Shown: positions 1 to 11,900 of the stretch, piece after piece | How positions within the stretch are numbered: the first letter of the stretch is position 1 | Layout of the letters: each line of letters begins with the position of its first letter | Source: Choristocarpus tenellus KU-1152 | Lineage: Eukaryota; Phaeophyceae | DNA length: 22,088 nt | Direction of reading: 5' to 3' | NCBI GenBank assembly: GCA_964200185.2 | Contig: CAXNAD020000301.1 | Coordinates: forward strand, 1 to 22,088 | Notes under the pieces: model-generated | The model's input: only the letters and a program-made list of their open reading frames with translations | Told to the model about the DNA's origin: nothing | The model's database searches: none | Position numbers and translations under genes: made by a program

Positions 1-207
1 CTGTCCAGGTGCCCAGGGTGGGAGTGCACGGGGGGGGGGGGATGGCCCAGCATGCATCAGTTATCCTTCTTTCTGTTTGATGATAGAAAACCGTGGAACA
101 AGAGTACAAAGACTGGTTTGCTGTGCTGTGCTTTGCAGTGCTGTACTGTGAGTGTTAGTGGATGGGTAAAGATAAGTTGGTGTTTGTCCTCTTCCGTGAC
201 TTGCCCT

Positions 208-253
208 TGTGTGTGTGCGTGTGTGTGTGTGTGTGTGTTTGTTTGTTTGTTTG
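208..253. repeat. (TG)n microsatellite followed by (GTTT)n
   Basis: An interrupted TG dinucleotide run passes into four GTTT-type units. It creates spurious open frames rich in Cys/Val on one strand and Thr/His on the other. Confidence 0.95.
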
Positions 254-366
254 AGTTTTTTTTGTCTGAAGACGGTGCAGGTAGGCGTGTTCACATGATA
301 CGTTGATTGCAGTGAAATCACTACAATTTTGGTTTGAATAATCAACAAGAATTAGAACCGAAGACC

Positions 367-526
367 GAGCGATAAATTTCGATTACTTATTTCCTTGTGA
401 GCGATAAATTTCAATTGCTTATTTCCTTGTGAGCGGTAAATTTCAATTACTTATTTCTTTGTGAGCGATAAATTTCAATTACTTATTTCTTTGTGAGCGA
501 TAAATTTCGATTACTTATTTCCTTGT
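367..526. repeat. Minisatellite, five 32-bp direct repeats
   Basis: Five head-to-tail copies start at 367, 399, 431, 463 and 495, an exact 32-bp period with no spacers. Each begins GAGCGATAAATTTC and ends TTATTTCCTTGT or TTATTTCTTTGT. Copies differ at only a few sites (CGATTACTT, CAATTGCTT or CAATTACTT in the middle; GATAAA versus GGTAAA). Confidence 0.95.
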
Positions 527-1425
527 GCAGCTCTGCATGCTGAGACCCGAGACGTTCAGTGCTTCTCGCCCAATTCATTTGTTGGCCAATTTTACTTACA
601 CTAACCAAGACTTTCGAATTAGAACACACTAGGTACTGTTCTATTGTTGCATTGGTTTTCGATTTTTTTTTCATTGGCTAATTATAAAGAGCCAGCACAC
701 ACCGGAGTGTTGCACTTCCCTCTTGTGTATGTGTGTGTGTATGTGTGTGCTTGGTGTACAATGCAATTGTTCTTAAGTATTGAAATAACCTCTATTTTTA
801 GTTTGCTTGCAGAGGTCCTCACCAAGTACTTGGATGTTGTTTTTATTGTGTTTTCCCACTGCTGTAACCATGTCCAGAACCACATGGATTTCTGACAAGA
901 CTCTTGTTTTTTTTTCCAAGTTAAGAGTGGCATGTTGGCCATCTTCATGGAGTACCCACAATAGTACCGCCCTATACACAACCCGTTCCTCTCATGGTTG
1001 AGAAATACCTGAGATGCCTTAACTGGCTGTGCCCGGGACTGATATTTGTTTCACGGGGAGCTGATCACACCCCAACACACTAGTAACAACAGCAGAGTAC
1101 CCAGCCAGCGTGTTTGTTGCTCCCTCTCTGACAAGGCCCTTTCTGCCAAGTGATACAGAACGGCATGATCAGATTGCAATGTTGGGTGTGGTTCAACCAC
1201 CAAGTGCAGACACGGGGAATGTTTGGCAAGTTGATGCTTTTATCGCCGACTGTGACATGTAGAAGTACTAATATTAATTTATTTACTGATATTTTCTGAC
1301 ATTTCTATGTCACTACAGTGCGTTCTCGCAAGCCAAGGAAGCCACCCTCCCCTCCCTCACCCTCCCAACGTTTCCCCTCAATGACCCCAATGTATGGCAT
1401 TTGTTGCCCCCCTCTATGTTTCCAG

Positions 1426-1625
1426 TGAGGACGTGACATGGCTATCGGAGCTTCCGTATACTCTTTCATTCCCTTCACTTGGCTTTTTGGTTGTGCATGC
1501 AGGACTGGTGCCTGGTGTTCCCCTTGAGGAGCAGCGTCCATGGGACATGGTTACCATGCGGAATGTTCTAGAGCAAGAGGTCGAAGGGGGACGATCATAT
1601 CAGACTCTTGAAACATCTACTGAAG
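1426..1625 (+). CDS. ApaH-like (calcineurin-type) metallophosphatase, penultimate exon
   Basis: This 200-nt internal exon lies between a T-rich acceptor (TTTCCAG, ending 1425) and a GTAATT donor (from 1626). The frame continues from a split codon and reads SEDVTWLSELPYTLSFPSLG, then VVHAGLVPGVPLEEQ, then a segment containing MVTMRNVLEQE. The VVHAGLVPG block is the conserved metal-ligand histidine motif of the PPP/ApaH-like phosphoesterase superfamily, and a basic MRN segment usually follows it. The exon ends in phase 1 (GAA G), which exactly complements the start of the exon at 2691. Catalytic GDxxD and GNHD motifs are not in this exon. Substrate cannot be told from the sequence: relatives include Shewanella-like phosphatases, diadenosine tetraphosphatases and kinetoplastid ALPH decapping enzymes. 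Family assignment is strong; the subfamily is inferred. Confidence 0.85.
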
Positions 1626-1657
1626 GTAATTTTTTTGTGTCAAAGGTAAAGTACAAT

Positions 1658-1694
1658 TGTGTGTGTGTGTGTGTGTGTGTGTGCGCGTGCGTGT
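1658..1694. repeat. (TG)n microsatellite with GC interruptions
   Basis: A run of TG dinucleotides is followed by GTGCGCGTGCGTGT. It lies in the phosphatase intron about 30 nt after the donor. Confidence 0.95.
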
Positions 1695-2629
1695 CGAGTA
1701 TGGGCAATGACGGCTTGTGATTTACTGCAACCCTTATAGCTGTGTGAGAGTGTACTGAAACCCCGTGAAGTTATAAGAACAAGATAAGCAAGTTTACCTT
1801 TGTTTGAATTACGATAAATAATTGTTCTATAAATCATCCCCCTATCGTATTGCAGGTGACTAGTACCACAATACTGAAAATAGTAATGGAATATAGAAGC
1901 ACAAAAAATGAAAAATGGGTTATTCCCTCCGCACTTCCTTGCAGAGAGTTGACCAATGAGATGTCTGCTTGTGGAGGCTTCATTTTTGTTATTCTCCTGG
2001 TGCTTCTATCTGTTGTTGATGGATTGTGGGAATTTGAGAGGTCTTAGTGTACCCATTCTATCTTTTTACAAGGAATCTAGCACCTACCGTCCCACACGCT
2101 CATTCCTCCTGCAGATGTTTTTTTTAATTGTGAGAAAATAGTGTCTTTTGGCTGACTCCTCCACTTCTTGGCACACTCTTTTGCCCTACATGACCCCCTG
2201 AGGCCACAGTCATACACCCACATACACACCCTGTAAATCTATGAACCCAATGGCTGCAATTAGCCACAGAGCTGAAGGGCAATAGTCATGACCCACTGGA
2301 ACTATACTGGACGGTGATTCACCCATCCAAATTATTGCTCTGCACAGAGGTACAGATGAGATGGCCAAGCTCAAAGCGGCCACAACCGTGACGAGTGCGT
2401 CCCCATCCCCCATGGTCATTATTTTTCCTATGCCGCACAACACAAGAGTATTATTTGTATACTACATTTGAGTCCAACTTGGGTTATGACCTCGTCTCCT
2501 CGGTAGTGTCCCTCGCCCTCGCACAGACAGTGCTATTCCCATTTTTTTCTTTTATAAGGGCCGTTGTGTGAACATGAAGCAAGTTTTTAAGTAAGCAACT
2601 CTTACGGTGGGTGCCCCTTCTGGCCTCTG

Positions 2630-2631
<2 letters not shown>

Positions 2632-2660
<29 letters not shown>
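2632..2660. repeat. (CT)n microsatellite near a splice acceptor
   Basis: An uninterrupted CT run ends 30 nt before the acceptor AG at 2689-2690. Variation in its length could affect splicing of the phosphatase terminal exon. Confidence 0.95.
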
Positions 2661-2663
<3 letters not shown>

Positions 2664-2690
2664 CCCGTTCAAACGATCCAACCTTGACAG

Positions 2691-2947
2691 GCGTGGCATG
2701 GGCCAAGGCGTGGCGTGGGCCCCAGCATGTCTACTTCGGTCACGACGCCAAGAGGGGTTTCCAACAAGAGGCGTTTGCCACTGGCCTGGACACAGGCTGC
2801 CTGTACGGCAAGTCACTCAGTGCTGTTATCGTGCCAGGGGGTAGGGTGGTCGCCGTGCAGGCTAAAGATGAATATGTTGTTGCAGGGGGAAGTCGTGGTG
2901 GGGAAAAACAGGGTGGCGCTAGTGGTGCTGCTAGTTCAGGACAGTAA
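2691..2947 (+). CDS. ApaH-like metallophosphatase, terminal exon with stop
   Basis: The exon starts after CTTGACAG and completes a GGC codon begun by the exon ending at 1625. It reads [19 protein letters not shown], then KRGFQ and [18 protein letters not shown], then [11 protein letters not shown], and ends at TAA (2945-2947). FGHDAKRG supplies the second metal-binding histidine of the PPP/ApaH-like fold. GLDTGCLYG followed by a short beta strand is the usual C-terminal core of these enzymes. The last 30 or so residues are Gly/Ser/Ala-rich, probably a disordered tail. Together with the upstream exon this is the C-terminal half of the domain. The 5' part, which carries the remaining metal ligands, is outside or unrecognised, so activity of the product cannot be judged. 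Confidence 0.88.
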
Positions 2948-4014
2948 GTGCGTTGGAGGGGGTTGTGGTGGGGAAAGATTGCAGAACAAGGGGATGGTGG
3001 GCGTCGAGATCCTTGAGGTTGGGGAGTAAGAGCTGCCTGCCTACTACAGCTGCTACTGTGTTTTGTGGAGTGGCTCGTGTGGAGTAGGTTTGAGTTGTTG
3101 GATGGGTTTTGCTATGTGTATGTATGACATGTAGAAATTATTTTTTTTGTGTGTGTGAGAGGTGGTTTGGTTGTACCCTTTGTTGGCGTGCAATGGTAGA
3201 TGGTGGCCCTGTCTTTGCTTGGGGATGGACAATGTTTGATTAATAGCAATAGCAATGTCTATATATAGTCATCAGAGATACATCCCCTCTCGGAATGTCA
3301 GAAGGTAACACCTTTTGGGGCATAGTGTTGTTGTAAATTGAAAGGATTCACTCTGGGGTATTTTTAGTGGAAGTTTAAGAAAAACCGGTGTCAAGAATAG
3401 GTGAAAACTTGAATATTATTGGAATGTACATGGAGTACATCAATCGTTAAGCTCCACAAACAGAGTAGAAGTTTGTGCGGAAAATATCCAGTCAATCGAA
3501 AGGCGCCTCTCAGCTTTTGGTTTCAACTTTATGATTATGAAATAGTCCATTCATATTGATTCAATCACTACAATAAACAAAAGTAGTCCATTGGTATTAG
3601 ACACTGATTTTTGGTATAGTACGAACTTATGAAGTTTTCCAAACTCCCCTAAGACTAGTCAACAAGTACATCTGGGTAAGTCTTTTGTTTTGAACGAGGT
3701 AAGAACAATTCATTGCAGGAACTTCTTGACCAAATAATTCCTAGTTGATAGATAAATATTTGGGAGCAAATGGGACATAGATATATTTTTTAATAGTTTG
3801 CACTATTCTAAGCCATAAAATGTGGTGCATGCCAGCAGTACTCACCACCAAGGAGGTGTCGTCATGACAGGTTTTGAATGATGTCAAACATCCACAAATG
3901 ACCTCATGTTTTCCATCCCCACACATGTATTTTACTTGTCTCTCATGATTTCCTCTTCAACGTTTTCCAGAGGACTAGCAGTGATGGCGGATCCTAAAAT
4001 TCAATAGGAAGCAC

Positions 4015-4100
4015 TGCAATTTAAAAAAACGTAATGAGCTATACACAGGAACATCCCTGCAATTAAAAAAAACGTAATGAGCTATACACTGGAACATCCC
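4015..4100. repeat. 43-bp tandem duplication
   Basis: Two copies of a unit beginning TGCAATT, containing AAACGTAATGAGCTATACAC and ending GGAACATCCC start at 4015 and 4058. A truncated third start (TGCAAT) is at 4101. The copies differ at about two sites, so the duplication is young. Confidence 0.9.
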
Positions 4101-4125
4101 TGCAATATGGTATACATTGTTAACA

Positions 4126-4434
4126 CTAGAAAGGAGGATGTTTACTGTGACGATTTTCATACACAATAATACAAACCAGTTGAGAACTTCTTGCCTTCCA
4201 CCGCCATCTACATGTTGCACCACTTGCATGAATTCCTCTGAATGCAATCTCCAGTAGACACTTGGTGAGTGTTGACACGATTCTCAGTATGTCCATCTTC
4301 TCGCATGTCACTTCATATCCTAGGAGCCCATTGGCATTCAGTCTGTCCATGATCATACTTGCCTTTGCAGCCTTCATGTATGGTGACCTGTGCATCACCT
4401 CCTGCCTGAGGAGTCCTACTGTTGTGTACTGCAA
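4126..4434 (-). other. Possible coding fragment, unidentified
   Basis: The minus strand is open for about 100 codons with mixed amino-acid composition and no simple repeat. Recognisable stretches are GLLRQEVMHRSPYMKAAKAS and MIMDRLNANGLLGYEV. It might be an exon of a neighbouring gene or a transposon relic. I know no family that fits. Length alone does not prove coding in this AT-rich interval, and no splice sites clearly bound it. Confidence 0.25.
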
Positions 4435-5877
4435 ACTGGAGTCTCTTTAGTGGGAGGGGTGAACCCTTTCACCCTCTCATCATTGATGGATGATGAATAA
4501 TTAAAGAAATAAAATATTAGCACACACGCCTTCGTTCTCATAGAAAAAAACTAACAATTCCAGCACCCACAAAACTACAGCCTCCGCCGCCACAACACTT
4601 ACACAACAAGAACAGTCAGATCCAGTTCATATTCGGTCATCTCCAAATAACAATTTTAAAAGTCAAAATCACATGTGAATAAATATATAAATCTCATTAT
4701 TTACAAGAAACAAAGATACACTCCACATCCGCAAATGACAACAAGTCCTCTACAGGAGTACACGAGATAGCAATGCCTGACTGGCCCTGCTCCTCCTATC
4801 TCTACTAGATATCCAAGAGAAAACATCCATTCAGGCCTGCACAGTAATACCATTGGTTCGCCCTCTTTACCCACAAGTTAGTGAGTGCATGTTTCCCTTC
4901 CTAATACACACTATAAGAAAGACATAGATGCTGCCACACAACATGCATCAAAGAACTACCACAATTCAAATACCACCTATACTGCATATATGATGACTGA
5001 AATTTGTGATTTCTTCCTACTGGCAGACATAGACATAGGCTACAGAGTGTGAAGGGCCGTCACACAAGCTATCCAATACACCAAAAGGGCAGGAGTTTCC
5101 AATACCTTGGGGAGGCATTGATGACCTCCAGTATACGTCGACTTTTCTTTCCTACGAACTGTACCTACGGAGGCTACACGAAGAGATCACTACTACTGTA
5201 CTATTAATACTATTACTGTGCAAGTTTTGTGTCTTCCCAGAGGACATTCCTGTATCGATTGGCCTCTCTCTAAAGTAGCGATAGACAACACCCTCTTTGA
5301 AATGCTGATGTTAGGTGAACATGCAGACACCAGACCTCTCTACAAAATAGCTCTTACATATGGCGCTTGAGAATTACACCCCACTCCTCTCATACACAGA
5401 ATAAAGCCCTCCCTACTACCTACCCTTTAAAAAACGCACAGTTCCAATAACAACGAACAGGTTTTCCCCTCCTCAGTCCCCTGTGCTTATTTTCTGTTGA
5501 AGGGAAAGGATGGCCTGTGTCCCCTCTGTGAAGACAGCTATGCATCATCTCTTCATTGAGTCCACAATACTCTGGCCTATTCCGACAGGCTGCTTAACTC
5601 TCCAGAAGCAATTGCAGAGCAAGTGAAACCTTCTCCCTGCAGCGAACCAGTCGTATAAGGCATCTATTTCATTCCTTGCCGACAAACACTCCCACTTGAA
5701 GACTCAAAGCTCTTCTTTTTTTCCTGTCAACACACATCAGACAAGTTCAAAGCACATAGGTATCGCTAGTGAAGAGGGATGGGTCAATGACAGGATGAAT
5801 GGAGCAATTGTTTTCTTGTGCTCACGCAATGTGCTATATATAGTGTACACAATACATACAACATGCCTTGAACTTAC

Positions 5878-5989
5878 CGGGTCTTGCCTCCAGTAGTAAG
5901 ACGTTCATATGAACCAATGATTCTCTGTGCTCGCAGTACAGGCATATCAACAAATGAAAAGTCCAGCTCAGGATCTTCCACAACTAAGT
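5878..5989 (-). CDS. Possible 3' exon of the NB-ARC-TPR transcript
   Basis: A good acceptor (GACCCACAG, upstream of 5989) and a strong donor (CCG followed by GTAAGTT, at 5878) enclose 112 nt. Entered in phase 0 from the last TPR exon it reads Thr then TAG (5984-5986), so it would be a largely untranslated terminal segment. In another frame it is open for 36 codons, including PELDFSFVDMPVLRAQRIIG and LTTGGKT. It could therefore instead be an exon of an unrecognised gene whose neighbouring exon ends in phase 1. The two readings cannot be separated without transcripts. Confidence 0.35.
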
Positions 5990-8900
5990 CTGTGGGTCAT
6001 CACCCCACCAATTCCACATACTCCCCAAGCAGTCTTCTCGATCTTTCTGTTCCACAACAAGCCTGCTACCTGGACCCCACCTCTTACCCCACCTTAGAGT
6101 AAGCACTTGATCCACAACACCCCATACTCTCACCTGAGCCTTCAACAACCCAGCTAAGTCGGCGTTGTAGATGGCCACATCAGGGTGACTTGGCCCAAAT
6201 ATTTTCTGTCCAATGTCAATTGCCCTACGGTACAAGTCCTCGGCCTCTTCATATTCCCCCTGCGCAACAAAAACCCAGAAAGGAATAAATAAATCAGGCA
6301 CCCACGTATCACCACTTCATCAACCTAACATATCGCCGGGCCTTTCATTCTCAGCCCCACACAAGAGCGCCTAACAATCACCTTTGAGATCTCAACTGCT
6401 TGTAGACACAATTGGACCAACCACCTAAACATTTCCTAAATTCCTAAATTCCTAAACCTACTCACACAGGACTTTGTCCTGCTAAAGCAACCATAATAAA
6501 CCGTAACATCACTGCCCCAACAACACATGGACACAGGACACATTCCTGCAAGACAGGCAGGGCAAAATCTCACCTGGGCCTCCAACAACCCACCCAAGAT
6601 GTCAAGGTCTGCAGCAAGAACAGGATGGCATTTTCCCAGGGCAATCTCGTCAATGGCAACAGCCCTTCGGTAGAGAGACTCAGCCTCATCATACTTGCCC
6701 TGAATTGTTCAAAGCACAGAGTGGGCAGATAAGTTACTGCCCAAGAAGGGGCCGTTTTCTTGTAGAACACACTCAACAAGACCCTGTTGAAGCTTCTGTG
6801 TCCGTCTTCGAGAAGTAAGGTCCCACCCACGTTCAACTCCAATACCTCTACCGTTGCACACACAAGTGGGGAGTCGCCTAGTATCTGTGGTGTACTCTCT
6901 AAAAACGGAAGATCGTTCTGATATTTCAGAACCTGGAAAAAACACGTTCTCAACCACTTACAATGTCCAAGCCATGTTGCACAACCATGGCACCACTGCA
7001 GCCTTCATTTTTGTTTATTATCTTACCTGGGTAATCAGCAACCCAGCAAAGTTCGCGATACATGTGGCTAGATTAGGGTGGTCTGATGCAAGGACCACCT
7101 CACAGATGGTAATGGCCCTATGGTACAGAGGCTCAGCCTCGTCGTACCTACCCTGCATGATCAAAGCGAGTAATGGGAAAGATTAAAACAGTCAATCGTC
7201 TATTGAGGTAAAAATCCACAGTACCACAGCGCCATACTGGAATCCCATCCTCATACGTAGGCAGGGAGGCCTCACTGTTGACTTGTCTTGGCAGAATTGC
7301 ATCGATCAGTTCAAATGTGTAAATATAAAAACTAACACTTAGTATCAGTCTATTTGATCATAACGTCCACACAAAGTTTTTGAAAAATTGGATTGATCAG
7401 GACATGATAAAACTCTGAATGACTTCTGATGTATATACACCACATGTCACTCTAATCAAAAAGTCATAAAGCCTCAAACAACTCTGGACACTTGAGACAC
7501 TGCTGGGTCTGAAACGCACGCACACATCCCATATCGTCCTAGAACATCAATCTTCTCACCTGAGCCTTAAGCAATCCAGCAAAGTTCACGAGACTTGTAG
7601 CAAGATCCGGGTGGTCCAATCCCAGGGCCATCTCACAGATGGCAATTCCCCTACGATACATCCGCTCAGCCTCATCATAATTACCCTGCACAACAAAGAA
7701 ACAAGGGAAAAAAAAATAATGTCTGGCAATGGATTTGTCCTCAAACACACTCAACACATAGATCTTGTCCTAAAACTCTTGGCAAAGCAGGGTTCACGAT
7801 AGGCTTCAAGGTCACCACCATTATACCATACAGCAGACCTGTCTCCGATGATGTGTTCCCCTTGTAGATCAAGTTTTCGCCTTGCAACAGAATCCTCACG
7901 CACAGCTCGCAATAAAAAATGGTTTCCAATTTAAGAACCGATAACACAATATCTAACCATTATTTGGGTTGAAGGCTTAGGGCAAGGCAAGGCAAGGCAA
8001 ATAGACCAACTGTCCTCACCTGAGCCTTCAGCAACCCTGCAAAATTAACCAGGTATATGGCAAGGTCGGGGTGGCCTGATCCCAGGGCAATCTCATCAAC
8101 AGCAATTGCCCTGCGGTACAGAGGCTCAGCCTTGTCGTACTCTCCCTGAATGACCAAGGCCGTAAGAGGGAACAAACGAGTTCAGCAAGGGTAATAGACC
8201 CTCAAAATGTCATCCTCAACAAGCTGAAGTAACTTTAGAACATCGTTGGATCTTCACCATGTTCTTGACGCAGCAGGTCACACAGTCAGTACCATCCTCT
8301 CAATTGCTTCTATGGACAAGGGGTCTGCCTCTAAGTTCATTTACCCTATGCAATCCAATGTTGTTCTTCTCCAGTATATCATTACAGACAGCTCTCCACA
8401 AAATGGTCAACCCTACAACACATAGTCACAGTAGCACATATCCCTACAAAACTCTACTGACTAACCTGGGCCTCAAGCAAAGAAGCAAAATCGATCAGGT
8501 CTGTAGCAAGGTCCGGGTGGTGTAATCCCAGGGCAACCTCATCAATCGCAATAGCCCTGCGAAACAAGGGCTCAGCCTTGTCAAATTTACCCTGTGCGAT
8601 CAAAACCGGAAGAGACGAAAAGAAGGATCAAGCAACACAACAATCTTCAGTTACTCAGCACAACATCAATGTTTTGAATCACAATTCACAGTATTCGGTA
8701 GACAAGCAGATCAAACAATCAGATCCAAATTACCATGTCTATATACAATTAATGGGCCAGTCCCCATATGTAATTACTCCTGGCAACCCAAGGTCTTGTC
8801 CTGAAGCCAGGGTTCCTCAAACACGAACTTCCAGCAGCCTATTGAACGTTCTTGAGCTCGCAACAAATAGCCAAAACATCTTTCCCTTCCAATGGTCACA

Positions 8901-11900
8901 GTCTCACCTGGGTAATCAGCAACCCAGCAAACTTCACAAGATGCATGGCCAGATCAGGGTGACTTGATCCTAGGGTGCTCTCATCAATGTCAATCACTCT
9001 GCAATACAGGGCCTCTGCCTCATCATACTTGCCCTGCATGCTCAAAAAATACACATGGAACAAACAAAAAGAATATAATCCACCAAAGAAAACAAAAATG
9101 CAACACAACTGATCAGAACAACAAACCACATTTATTGCCCCTCTACTGCAAGCAAAAGGCGGTTCCTAAATTTGACTCCAAAATCTTGACTGATCCTACA
9201 TAAATACAGTCAGTGGTCCAGGCTTCAAATATGATCGCTCTATCAAAAAAATAATACACAGTAATGGTGTATAGATTTCTACTATGGTACATCCTACCTT
9301 AGCACACACACGCACCACTTCCGAACCACTCCTGCTTTCTTGAGTCCATACAAGACGCACTCTTGTAGCAGAAGCTATAGTTCCTCACCAACAAAAACCA
9401 AAAAACCTCACCTGTACAATCAGTAACCCAGCAAGACTCATGAAATGTGTGGCACGGTCAGGGTGACCTGATCCCAGCGCGATCCCATCGATGGGAACAG
9501 CCCTGCAGTACAATGGCTCAGCCTCGTTGTTCTTACCCTGCATCAATACCAAAGAACAACTGCACATGAGTCAAGCAAGGAGATCATCCACAAACACCTG
9601 AAAAATTACTTACATTTCACCACAGATTGACCCTCCTCTCTAGGCAGCAGGCCCCACAAGAGTCACTTCCAAATCTCCATCCGTGTCTGGATACAATGGG
9701 ACAACCTCCAAATACACACATCTCTATACCAATCAAGTACTTGTCCTGCTGCAGAGTCTCGCCATACTACATAATACACAAAACTCCCAACAATATTTAA
9801 CGTGGTGTGGTCCACACCACACACAGATCCAACAGCATAATAGTATGTTTCCCTACAATGCTCCATTGTCACACCTGCATCTCCAGCGGCCCAGCAAAGT
9901 TCGTGAGGTCTGTAGCAACTTCCGGGTGGTCTGATCCCATGTTTCTCTCATCAACAATAATGGCCCTTCGATACAAATGCTCAGCCTCATTGTACTTACC
10001 CTGCAACACCAAAACCATTGCAGGGACAAATCAGTACATTGCTGTAGTGTCATCCTCAACTCCACACCTCTAGCAAACTAAAAATCCATTATTTCAGATT
10101 GTTCTCTACACCTAGGGGTCTGATGCACCAACCTCGAAGTAGATTGCTCAACAAAGTAGAAGATCCTCAAAAATACTCCAAACCACTTGAACATTGCTTG
10201 AGTCCACAGATACTATACATGACCACAGCACATTCCCCCCAAACTTTCTTTTTCTCACCTGAGCTTCCAGCAATGCTGCGAAGTTAGACAGGTCTCTCAC
10301 AAGATCAGGGTAACCTGATCCCAGGGCAATCTCATCAATGGCAATGGCGCTATGATACAGGGGTTCCGCCTCAGCATACTTCCCCTATATGATCAAAACC
10401 ATGTGAGGGAAAATTCATTGAGCAAGGAAATTATCCTCACTAAACTTATCAGGTCACTTGAGCACCATCTTTACTTCTGTTCTAGGCAAGCAGGCTGCAC
10501 AGTCAGCTACAAGACATGAACCGCTCCTATACACCATTGTCCAGTTGCCAAGCATGTTCACTACTTCAAAGTATGTAAGGCGCGAATCTGAAGTTAGTCC
10601 TGTTGCTGATGGACACTGTCAAAACATAATTCTTACTAAAGGAACATTTTTGACTCAACTAAGCACAAGCAATGAACAGCAAATTTCCTCCCTACACTTC
10701 AGAAAATCGTCTCACCTGGATGTTCAGCACCCTAGCAAAGTTCATGAGATGTGTTGCCAGATCAGGATGGCCCGACCCTAGCACAACTTTATCAACAGCA
10801 ACAGCTCTTCGGTACAGCGATTCAGCCTCAACATACTTCCCCTGCATTATCAATGCAATAGAAGGGAAGAATTTCTTACAAACGAGCAAGGGTGCCATCT
10901 CCAACAACTCATTATTGCACAGAAGGAGCTGAAATCAAAGCTTTACAACTATGGGCAAGGTGCCATCACAGTTGGATCAAGTACTAAACCACTCTTTAAA
11001 CACAACATGGCCAGCTCCAAATGCATTATCCCAGCGCAACTGTGAGGTTTGTTACTTGAGGTTAGTACCGCTGTGTGGGCTCGAAGACGTAACTCTCAAT
11101 AACTTTGAAACATACTTCGCCCATTAACATAACACGTACCTACATAGTACATTCACCTACCAACCCCATGTTGTCTCACCTGAGCCTCAAGCAACCCAGC
11201 AAAGTTCGCAAGGTCTGTAGCTAGATCAGGATGGTTTTCTCCCAGAGCAATCTCATCAATAGCAATGGCCTTGCGGTACAGAGTCTCCGCCTCATCATAC
11301 CTACCCTGCATGTGATCAAAAAAATGGACAGGGTACAGCTGTCAAGCAAGAAAATCGCTAACAAAATAAGCACATAGCCGGAACTTCAACTTCACGTCAA
11401 GTCAAAGCAAGCCAACCAATCAGCTTGGCTCTAAAGTCTCCACTAGGGGCAGCTCTATGCACACCAAGAGCTCATTTTGCTCTCATGAATTCTGAACAAC
11501 TACTTCCTAACACTTGAACACTGTTCAGTCCACAACACACAGCCCCAGCACTTTTCCTTCCCAAAAACAACCGTCTCACCTGAACCTTCAGCAACGCCGC
11601 ATATTTCACAATATGTGTGGCAAGATCAGGGTGGTCTGATCCCAGAGCAATTTTATCGATGCTAATGGCTCTCTGGTACAGATTCTCAGCTTCCACAAGA
11701 TTACCCTGTGTGAAAAAAGAAAAACCCAGGTAAGGCATAGAATAGGACCCACCAAGTAAACAGTCTACAAATTCAACAAGCTCAGGGCATCAAGCTCAGG
11801 CATCACTTCTCCTCTCAACAACATATATTGGTAATAGGTCTCACAATTACATGTTCATCTTGACAACTTCATACAAAGGACTAGCCTCCAAAAATGTTAC

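Larger units (their letters stand above)
1..1425. other. Non-coding 5' flank/intron of the metallophosphatase gene
   Basis: I recognise no exon here. The stretch holds TG-rich microsatellites, a 32-bp minisatellite and T-rich DNA. The metallophosphatase exon at 1426 lacks the N-terminal metal-binding motifs of its family (GDxHG, GDxxD, GNHD). Those must lie on exons left of the window or on short exons here that I could not identify. A short open stretch after an AG at 812 (reading EVLTKYLD) is too small to call. Confidence 0.5.
1626..2690 (+). other. Intron of the metallophosphatase gene
   Basis: This 1065-nt interval lies between the two phosphatase exons. It starts GTAATT and ends CCTTGACAG, and the phases on either side match (1 to 1). 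It contains a TG microsatellite (1658-1694) and a CT microsatellite (2632-2660) close to the acceptor, which may act as its pyrimidine tract. I see no conserved exon inside it. Confidence 0.7.
2948..5877. other. Intergenic region between convergent genes
   Basis: The phosphatase on the plus strand and the NB-ARC-TPR gene on the minus strand converge on this interval, so it must contain both 3' UTRs. I see T-rich DNA after 3130, a 43-bp tandem duplication at 4015-4100, AT-rich DNA around 4500-4740 and one uncertain minus-strand reading frame (4126-4434). No RNA gene, no TPR exon and no transposon domain was recognised. Confidence 0.6.

Noticed and set aside
52-348. Open frames on both strands across the first 350 bases
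   Set aside because: They are produced by the TG/GTTT microsatellite and give low-complexity Cys/Val or Thr/His peptides with no domain.
367-526. CRISPR-like repeat array
   Set aside because: The 32-bp units are contiguous with no spacers, and the genome is eukaryotic. It is a minisatellite.
2210-2816. Minus-strand frames in the phosphatase intron and terminal exon
   Set aside because: They are shadows of the plus-strand exon and of the CT microsatellite; the plus-strand product is clearly the real one.
8259-10932. Several plus-strand frames of 60-130 codons across the TPR array
   Set aside because: They are antisense shadows that recur because the TPR exons recur. The minus-strand frames have matching splice sites and TPR motifs.
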